62,500 nt of DNA from Symbiodinium natans (lineage: Eukaryota; Sar; Dinophyceae; Suessiales; Symbiodiniaceae), in contig CAJNDS010002189.1 of NCBI GenBank assembly GCA_905221605.1, forward strand, positions 211,972 to 274,471, given 5' to 3'. The notes beneath the pieces were generated by a model. It saw only the letters and a list, made by a program, of their open reading frames with translations, had not been told where the DNA came from and made no database searches. Within the stretch, counting starts at the first letter, position 1; each line of letters opens with the position of its first letter. Below, piece by piece: positions 53,901-59,881 of this stretch. Position numbers and translations under genes: made by a program.

Positions 53901-56900
53901 GGTAAGTCGGTTCGAAACAAGGCCGAGGCAAAGAAGGAGGTCAAACAGAACAAGTTCGTTACTCTTTCAAGGGATCAGGAGGACAAGCCGGGCTCTATGA
54001 CTAAACCGGTTACAAGAATCACCTATGACATGAAGGATTTCTTGCATTCTTGTGTGGATCGCTACTGTGAATTGGCAAAGGTGGATCGTAGCTCGTTGAA
54101 GTCAGTGAGCACACCATTCCATGAACTTCGGACTGCCACTCCTATCGTCAACGAAACGGAGAAGACAGGGCGGCTCCAACCTATTGCAAGTAAGGTCCTC
54201 ATGAAAATCCTGTTTGCTGCAAGAATGGCACGATGGGATCTTTTACGAGCAACCCAATCCTTGGCCTCGCGAGTCACAAAATGGAGTCCAGATTGTGATC
54301 TAGCATTACATCGTCTTGTATCGTACATCAATTCCTCTATTGACCTCACTATGAGTGGGTTTATTGGGGATTCGATACATGATTGCAGGCTCTGGCTTTT
54401 TAGCGACGCTGACTTCGCAGGTGAGTATGATTCAAAATCTACTACTGGATGTGCTCTGTTTCTGGTGGGCCCGAACACGTACTACCCCATCAACGCCTTC
54501 AGTAAGAAACAAACGTCCATAACAATGAGCTCTACCGAGTCTGAAGTGGTGTCGGCTAATCAGGGTGTACGCGCCCAAGGTCTTCCAAGCCTCAGCCTCT
54601 GGTACTTCCTTTGGCGCGGCAAAGCCGACCGCGAGGTTGGGCCGAGGGCTGAGATGAAGTCTACGAGCAATTCTGTTGTGGCACGCATAGACCCTGAACT
54701 TGATGAGATTCGGTATGGCACTACCAGACCCGATGGCATGTCTATTGCAGATATCAATGGTTTGCACGTTCAGCTTCCCAAATGTTTTCAGATTAGGCAT
54801 TTGGAAGACAACCAAGCGACCATTACTCTGCTGTTATCAGGGCGTGCAGGTGTGCTTCGACATACAGATCGCACACAAAAGGTTAGCTTCGGATGGCTCC
54901 GTCAGCAATATGAAGAAGGACATTTTCGCCTCCTCAATGTTGACACCAGCGAGCAAGTTGCAGATGTGTTCACAAAGCCTTTTACGGAGCGAACAAAATG
55001 GATACATGCGTTGAAGCTCATTGCTCACACCTACAAGTCGGTCGACCCTCAAGCCGGAAGAAATTCCGTGTCGAAATCTGTTCCCGCTGCTCCGAAGTCG
55101 GTGTGCATTACCACAGAGCAACTGGAACACGTTGCAAAACTGCTTCGCCGAGCTGATCGCTATGATTTCGAAGATTTCGAGCAGGTCGCCGAAATGATGT
55201 ACGACAACCTTCGTATGTCGAGCTCAAGACTTCGCAGTGTTGTTCGTTCCGGCACCGAGTTGGCTCCCAAATACTTCGTGTTTGGGCTGTGGACACATGG
55301 TGGGTGCTTCGGCCTAACAAAGCGTACTGGCCAAATGTCCCAACTGTGCCGCTACATAAATGGTTTCATCCGCAAGCACGCTCCAAAGCATTTTACCTGG
55401 ACTTCGTTTGTCATCAATTTTATGGGCAGGGCTGGCGTTCACAGCGACAAGTTTAATCTCAGAGGCAGCCAAAACTGGTCCTTCGGCTTCGGTCCCTATC
55501 AAGGGGGCGAGCTCTGGGTGGAGGATCCCGACCAAAGAATGGACGCTTTCACTGACAAAGACGGTAAGACCTGGTTTGGCCGTAACCTTCAAACTTGTCG
55601 AAAACCCGTGCTCCTAAACCCTCACCTTCGACATGCTGTCCAACCCTTTACAGGAAACAGGCATTCTCTCATTGCCTACTCATCAGGGGGGTGGACAAAG
55701 CTGGGTGACGATGACAAGCAACTCCTACAAGACACTGATTTTAGGACGCCCCGGGCTCAGTTGAAACATGCGTGCGTTTGTTCATGTGCATCCCCTCACG
55801 ATGAGGGGGGTAAAAGTCCCAAAACCACTCCCGAAACGGTCGCGTCGGTTTTGCGCGCATCGATCGGGAACGCACAAACATACACCACGTGCACAAGCGC
55901 TTCGGTTGAGCCTGCTGTACCGACTCTCTCTGTGCTAGCTGGCTCTCTCCAAGTGGTCAGCAGTATTGAGGCACTAGGAACAATGTCGCGATTGGTCGCC
56001 CATGGTGCGGGCTACTCCTGCGATACTGGCATGGAGGGCCGACCTTTGGCACTGCAAGGACATCTCAACATGCTCGTCAACGCCGGACTGAGCGTGGAGT
56101 ACTTGCAGCTCCAGGCGGGGAAGGAGTATGACGCGCTCCTCAAGTCCTATGAGGTCTTCCCCCCACAGACCATCGCCAGCCTCAGCCTCAATGACCCCGA
56201 GATTCCAACGCCGAATCTGCTTAAGCTGGCTCGCATCTCGAACGAGGGTCTCAGCAAGCTCCAGCCAACCGAAAGGTTGCGCCGAAGTCGCTTTCTGCTA
56301 GTGGTGACGGACTCAGTCACATCCCTTGGGCGACAGAACACCAAGGGGCAATGGAAATTCTCCATTCCCGAAGAGGAGATCTTCATGGCAGCACTGACCC
56401 TCAGGTACACGAGCGATAAACTCCACATGTGCTGGGGAAAAACGCTTTCGTGGCTCACTTGGCAGGTGCAGGAGGAGATCCAGGCAATCCGTGCCAAGTA
56501 TGGGTCGGAGTGCGAGATCGATGTGATCGTTTGGTGGTCAGGAAATGAAGTTGCTGGACGACGAGGATGCATCCCCACGCGGCTCGCTCCGGGCGCGGCA
56601 TATTCGACCTCCCAGACCTCGGCAGAAGATGTTGCGAGGAAGGTGAGGCGCTGCGCCGACGCGCTAGCCACCCTAGCGGGTGAGCCGCATATCGGGTTTG
56701 TCCGCATCGTCGGCAACGTTGACCACGAGACCTACAACTTGCATCCCGCGTACAATGAATTCATCTCCAAGATGTTTGATGAATTCACGAGTCGCGGATT
56801 GCAAGTTCAGAACGCCACATCCCAGGCAATGAAGCTGTCCTATTACGATGATTTTCATCTTTGGGATACCCCCGAAAACCGCAAGCAGATCCAAGACTAC

Positions 56901-59591
56901 ATCTACACCACGGCGCTCCTTGGCGACCTAGAAAGGGAAGCGTCACGGTATGCAGATGTTCTGGATCGACTAGGAGATCTTTTCCCCTACGTCGAGGTGG
57001 AAGGCGGCTACAGGATGGACAGTGCAGCAGGTCGTGAAGCCCTACGCCTCTACAAGGAGGTGGTTGAAAGTGGCAGAAAAGACCTGAAGGTCCACAAGAT
57101 CAAGGCGCCTGTGCCCGTGAAGATCAGCAAGGAAGACACCTGGTGGGAGGTCCCCGACGCTAACACTGCGCATGAACCAGTTGCCGCACCCGCTCAGCAA
57201 GACAAGACGATCGCCCGATCCGAGGTGGAATACCCTGTGGTTTCGGACGTATCGGAGATCGATGAGGTCAAGGGTGAGGTCGTCCAGGCCGAGTCAGAGA
57301 AGGCTGAGTACCTTCCCCTGAACGAGGTCGTGCTCGCCGATGATGGGGATTACCGACCTCCCCTGGTGTCAGACGGCCGGGCAACAAGCGCAGCTACCCG
57401 AAAGGGTAAGTCGTCGGGGCAAAGCGAGGATGTCTACGCCCGCGAGATGTACCAGGACGCGTCCAAAACCCATGGTGGAGAGGAAAGCCTGGAGCAGGAC
57501 CTCCCGATGACCGGTTACTGGTACAACGGGGAGCTCCACGACCTTGAGCCTCTGCCAAGTGCCGATCTCCGCAAGTATGAACAGCGGGTGAACTTCAGGC
57601 ACGGCGACCTCAAGCTGCTCAGCTTGCTCTTGAGGGGACACCAGAATGACTGGTATGGGCTGGACTTCGACATCGCCATGTGGACGGATGTCGATAAGCT
57701 CCTGGACCGCTTCAATGAAGCAACTCGTCGAAAATGGGGCGTAAGACAGCTACTGCAGGTGACCGCGCAGGACAAAAAGAGGAGGTTCGAGATTCTTGGG
57801 ATCCGACACGAGATCAGCAGCAGCCTGAATCTCTCCCTCTTTCCTGTGCGGATCAGAGCAGTCACCGGCCACTCGGAGAAAGTGATGCGCATCGAGTCAG
57901 ACGAGTTCCTTGCCCGGAGGTTTCTCACCGATGAGAATTTGGATGTCGCTCCACAGGTCATATACCACCGCACGGATGCGAAGAGCGTGGAGTTGATCTT
58001 GAAATCCGGGATCAAGGTTGCTGGCGGCAGAAAGGGCGGGCGTGCCCATGCGTACTTCTCACCTACCACCCTCAAGGACGAGAAGTACACTTCTGGACTC
58101 AGGTCGACGCAGCCGTTCCAGATTGCGGTGAACCTGCATGAGGCCCTCCGAGATGGCCTCGTCTTCTTCGAGAACAGTACCCGCGGGATCTTGACCCGTG
58201 CAGTCGTTGGCCCTCAGTATATCCTGTCATGTGTGGACACCAACACGAACAAGGTGATCTACGCAAGAGCGGGAGAGGCCCAGCCTGCAGCCACCCGAGA
58301 GGGTGAGCCGGATACTGTTGAACAAGCCTCCTCGAGCTCAACAGTCAAAGCCTTGGCGTCAAGGGCTGTCCCAGAAGACCAACCCAAGCGAGTCAAGGGC
58401 ACTGTTGGCGCTTTCATCGAGGCAAAGAAGGCGAGGATCGAGGCTGCTGCGTTGGAATCCATTGAAGAGCAAGACGAGGAATCGGTGGATGACCAAACGC
58501 AGCCTGCACAGGAGGTATCCGACACGGAAGAGGCAGAGAGCGACAGCGAAGCCCCATACGGGAGCTATCCATGCTCGGCCTGCCAACGCATCGTCCTGCT
58601 TGGGCAGCGCTTTTGCATGACATGCGGTGAAAACCAGTTTCCGGAGTCCAACAAGGCAAGCCGTCAGTACTCCTCGTTCCAGCAAAACCGTCGCACCACA
58701 CTCCTCAAGCTGACGTACAATGCTCGGAATGAGGATCTCCTGGGACACCTCCGTGGCATCGCAGAAAAGTTCAGCAAACAGCGGGGCTCAGTCTCCCTGG
58801 ATGCGCTGATCATACGCGATGCCAAAGACAAGTTCCAACGTGCGAGAAAGCTCAAGTTCGACTCCATTGCTGATCGGTTGGAACGTGATGCCACCTTCTT
58901 CCTGCAGATGATGAGGAACGGGATCACGGTTCAGGATGCGTGCCGAATGGACCTCCTGGTGAAGGCCGTGCTACCGGACCCAGGCCGCACAGAAGAGCAG
59001 CGGCTTCTGCAGGCGGGGTCGAACTACCTCAGCGGAGCTTCCCGAAAGGGAATGCCGGGCAAGTTGGTTTACTATGGCGATGCGCCAATGGATGGCCTAA
59101 AATCGGCTGGACTGATTGACCAGTTCTCCGAGAACCCCATCGGGATGGCCTACGGCGGCGCCTTCATCGGCTTCAGCTTCTATGCCGATATCGCCACCCG
59201 CTTGTCCGGTGCCCGCACGATCTACAGCTTCAACGGCATTGTGGAAATCAAGCATGATACGCCGGAAGGCATGATTGCCGAGCTGCAAATGCTGGCAGCC
59301 GAATGCATCCACTCTGCCGAGGAGCAGGAAAGAATCACCGCCTACCACGCCGCCAAGAATCGAGAGACGGCACAGCAGCGAACGGAGGCTGCCACTACTA
59401 CCCGTCCATCGACGCAGAGCGCCTCATCAAGGGACACAGCTGTTCGTGAAGCACCCTGGCATCAAGGGCAAGAACAGTGGTGGTCAGACCGTGAATGGCG
59501 CGAGTGGCGTGAGTGGCGTGAGCCAGCTAGTCAGGGTTGGGGCTCATCCCGCTGGAGCAGTCAGCGCGGATCGCAGTGGTGGAGCCGCTGA
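50964..59591 (+). CDS. pol: Retrotransposon ORF2: integrase-RT-RNase H with dioxygenase, SGNH, Tpt1 and zinc-ribbon extension
   Basis: 2,875 residues to the TGA at 59589-59591, about twice a normal copia Pol. In order: GAG-pre-integrase HHCC (H119, H123, C130, C133); integrase catalytic D164, D226, E257; reverse transcriptase (D722; YVDD 811-814); RNase H (D1148, E1192, D1282, then H1300 and D1334); 2OG-Fe(II) dioxygenase (H1493-x-D1495, N1498, G1501-S1502, H1557, R1566); SGNH-like domain (DS 1783-1784, GNE 1860-1862, D1962-x-x-H1965); Tpt1/KptA RNA 2'-phosphotransferase (about 2205-2415); zinc ribbon C2537, C2540, C2551, C2554; an unassigned domain (about 2580-2800); and a Trp/Arg/Ser-rich tail. 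No stop or frameshift interrupts it. Likely translated by frameshift from ORF1 and cleaved by the element's protease. Acidic linkers separate the cargo domains. Confidence 0.9.
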   Translation: MKKEQLLKAGWVTVNGDPHVKVAHNPKTFRTPAPRYPKYRIRSTWGYKDGEWKQLENKVNMDELDAVYGKVPEGTDMTITVFTMPDGGEDVPDSDVEAHIPKSKKDEASLRAEAESVQHLLSHRPKNPFCPVCQRAKMYAPHARRKGGSSTVHSKGFGDHITIDHIITKDAKDYGFEGQTVAHVVKDVFTKFRYVYPADNKSGEQCYEDLLHFFEVDDNVKVVYSDNAHEFDYAVKQLQARHNTSREYVDQNKAVIEREIRTILEGTRANLVQSGLPDQFWPLASQHHAISLNVSKRLDNGLVPWNQRFGSDFQGVLVPFGAKILYWADPKQKQPKRSKFAGTGIEGIFLGYHIQPGFVFKEEYLVAPLQGINEAIENDAFRTFRAKRLELLEGKFQFPLSQDLEALGNQKPPELDDQHHNAVEERNPHQEEEEDFEGGVGPLDEGDRPLGGSARDDIVYPARYDPLDDVPFSVRERLAPATPSFKTKDGIGIPYGYRWDGERLIKQKGLSSLPGVQAKVWSKLTVEEKHKALAEHQASKQAKVDEDYNQAIKHVPAMPVLYGKPEDHRKRMCSLYESKLLEIAQDMYAVVAKILSAKEIESSPEAQAALDKEWKKLVDKGCWVEKRVREYDSVAAEARKTNEKVHFGKIFEIGTLKGSELKENDPNRRYKGRSVFQGNKVLDENSDHALFAEMSSSPASMEAGKILDVFGSQPGFSIQQADARQAYTQALFTGVETWVRLPRNRWPKGWRSMKDPVVPLKLALYGHPDSGGIWERHCETELKKVGFEPVLTDIWKSVFYNADLELLMVIYVDDFKLAGPTKNIQKGWESIATVIDMDPAEVIGRYFGCQHIEEKNVTLSKEHHPFHYVFEPENETAAPAKIAEDRWDVIPEVMLAVRHHSYPRKRLYMPTEEDVQMFPTIGPQRYTFQAADGVTEEHQDNMNIARDKCFKQWWTGTTYFDLAARGPEEFGLAVAAARKGKSVRNKAEAKKEVKQNKFVTLSRDQEDKPGSMTKPVTRITYDMKDFLHSCVDRYCELAKVDRSSLKSVSTPFHELRTATPIVNETEKTGRLQPIASKVLMKILFAARMARWDLLRATQSLASRVTKWSPDCDLALHRLVSYINSSIDLTMSGFIGDSIHDCRLWLFSDADFAGEYDSKSTTGCALFLVGPNTYYPINAFSKKQTSITMSSTESEVVSANQGVRAQGLPSLSLWYFLWRGKADREVGPRAEMKSTSNSVVARIDPELDEIRYGTTRPDGMSIADINGLHVQLPKCFQIRHLEDNQATITLLLSGRAGVLRHTDRTQKVSFGWLRQQYEEGHFRLLNVDTSEQVADVFTKPFTERTKWIHALKLIAHTYKSVDPQAGRNSVSKSVPAAPKSVCITTEQLEHVAKLLRRADRYDFEDFEQVAEMMYDNLRMSSSRLRSVVRSGTELAPKYFVFGLWTHGGCFGLTKRTGQMSQLCRYINGFIRKHAPKHFTWTSFVINFMGRAGVHSDKFNLRGSQNWSFGFGPYQGGELWVEDPDQRMDAFTDKDGKTWFGRNLQTCRKPVLLNPHLRHAVQPFTGNRHSLIAYSSGGWTKLGDDDKQLLQDTDFRTPRAQLKHACVCSCASPHDEGGKSPKTTPETVASVLRASIGNAQTYTTCTSASVEPAVPTLSVLAGSLQVVSSIEALGTMSRLVAHGAGYSCDTGMEGRPLALQGHLNMLVNAGLSVEYLQLQAGKEYDALLKSYEVFPPQTIASLSLNDPEIPTPNLLKLARISNEGLSKLQPTERLRRSRFLLVVTDSVTSLGRQNTKGQWKFSIPEEEIFMAALTLRYTSDKLHMCWGKTLSWLTWQVQEEIQAIRAKYGSECEIDVIVWWSGNEVAGRRGCIPTRLAPGAAYSTSQTSAEDVARKVRRCADALATLAGEPHIGFVRIVGNVDHETYNLHPAYNEFISKMFDEFTSRGLQVQNATSQAMKLSYYDDFHLWDTPENRKQIQDYIYTTALLGDLEREASRYADVLDRLGDLFPYVEVEGGYRMDSAAGREALRLYKEVVESGRKDLKVHKIKAPVPVKISKEDTWWEVPDANTAHEPVAAPAQQDKTIARSEVEYPVVSDVSEIDEVKGEVVQAESEKAEYLPLNEVVLADDGDYRPPLVSDGRATSAATRKGKSSGQSEDVYAREMYQDASKTHGGEESLEQDLPMTGYWYNGELHDLEPLPSADLRKYEQRVNFRHGDLKLLSLLLRGHQNDWYGLDFDIAMWTDVDKLLDRFNEATRRKWGVRQLLQVTAQDKKRRFEILGIRHEISSSLNLSLFPVRIRAVTGHSEKVMRIESDEFLARRFLTDENLDVAPQVIYHRTDAKSVELILKSGIKVAGGRKGGRAHAYFSPTTLKDEKYTSGLRSTQPFQIAVNLHEALRDGLVFFENSTRGILTRAVVGPQYILSCVDTNTNKVIYARAGEAQPAATREGEPDTVEQASSSSTVKALASRAVPEDQPKRVKGTVGAFIEAKKARIEAAALESIEEQDEESVDDQTQPAQEVSDTEEAESDSEAPYGSYPCSACQRIVLLGQRFCMTCGENQFPESNKASRQYSSFQQNRRTTLLKLTYNARNEDLLGHLRGIAEKFSKQRGSVSLDALIIRDAKDKFQRARKLKFDSIADRLERDATFFLQMMRNGITVQDACRMDLLVKAVLPDPGRTEEQRLLQAGSNYLSGASRKGMPGKLVYYGDAPMDGLKSAGLIDQFSENPIGMAYGGAFIGFSFYADIATRLSGARTIYSFNGIVEIKHDTPEGMIAELQMLAAECIHSAEEQERITAYHAAKNRETAQQRTEAATTTRPSTQSASSRDTAVREAPWHQGQEQWWSDREWREWREWREPASQGWGSSRWSSQRGSQWWSR
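55090..55770 (+). other. 2-oxoglutarate/Fe(II) dioxygenase domain, TET/JBP-like pattern
   Basis: Residues about 1376-1602 of ORF2. GVHSDKFNLRGSQNWSFGFG supplies the HxD iron ligands, with the following N-x-x-G-S pattern typical of the TET/JBP group. YQGGELWV is the next strand, RHAVQPFTGNRHSLIAYSSG provides the distal His ligand and the Arg that holds the 2-oxoglutarate carboxylate. Such enzymes hydroxylate thymine or 5-methylcytosine in DNA, and some act on RNA or protein. Substrate here is unknown. Confidence 0.75.
56220..56990 (+). other. SGNH/GDSL-hydrolase-like domain
   Basis: Residues about 1753-2009 of ORF2. LLVVTDSVTSLG is a block I-like strand with the nucleophile Ser in a D-S context. 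VIVWWSGNEV resembles block III (GxN). YYDDFHLW gives the block V D-x-x-H. Spacing of about 77 and 104 residues between the blocks is plausible for the fold. Esterase domains are known in some non-LTR elements, which makes cargo of this type believable. Confidence 0.5.
57576..58230 (+). other. Tpt1/KptA RNA 2'-phosphotransferase domain
   Basis: Residues about 2205-2422 of ORF2. LLSLLLRGHQNDWYGLDFD and WTDVDKLLDR match the N-terminal winged-helix block with the catalytic Arg-His (here R2224-G-H2226). KKRRFEIL precedes IRAVTGHS (R2298), the hallmark IRAxQGHS motif. VIYHRTDAKSVELILKSGI corresponds to the H-G-T NAD-site block with Arg in place of Gly, followed by GRAHAYFSP and STRGILTRAV. The family removes the splice-junction 2'-phosphate from tRNA using NAD+ and can also ADP-ribosylate nucleic-acid ends. 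Confidence 0.8.
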
Positions 59592-59720
59592 ATGCCCATT
59601 TTGTATGCACTATAGCTCAAGTTTTGCTTTCCCTTCACCTTTGTTTCGGTCATAGCGGGTGGGACAACATGGGCCACCCGAAAGGGTGTGTCGTAATCCT
59701 CTGTCCACCTTAGCTTGTGC

Positions 59721-59738
59721 CAAGCACGGTGAGGGGGG
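59721..59738 (+). promoter_or_regulatory. Polypurine tract
   Basis: gtgagggggg abuts the TG that starts the 3' LTR, the expected plus-strand primer site. Confidence 0.75.
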
Positions 59739-59881
59739 TGTAGTTTTTCATGGAGGAATTACACTCCTTTTGCGAGCTGTGCATACCATCGCTTTACCCT
59801 CGACTGTGGCTCAAGTTGCCGATAAAAAGAGGCGTACTTAACGGTTTATATGTTCCCTCATGTGCTGACCTGAAAACTTCA
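59739..59881 (+). repeat. 3' LTR (143 bp)
   Basis: Direct copy of 47484-47626 with two substitutions. The three bases ggt follow both LTR copies. Confidence 0.95.

Larger units (their letters stand above)
47484..59881 (+). mobile_element. Full-length Ty1/copia-type LTR retrotransposon, 12.4 kb, with enzymatic cargo
   Basis: Bounded by 143-bp direct LTRs starting TG and ending CA (47484-47626 and 59739-59881) that differ at two sites. A tRNA-primer-binding-like ggttatcag follows the 5' LTR and a purine tract precedes the 3' LTR. Two long ORFs in order protease, integrase, RT, RNase H define the copia lineage. ORF2 extends about 1,500 residues past RNase H. No 5-bp target duplication is visible. 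Confidence 0.95.

Noticed and set aside
53890-53910. gtaagt/gtgagc after CCCGAAAGG as splice donors inside the polyprotein
   Set aside because: The ORF is continuous and in frame across the sites, and each is part of the repeated mini-hairpin motif. Splicing there would remove conserved domains.
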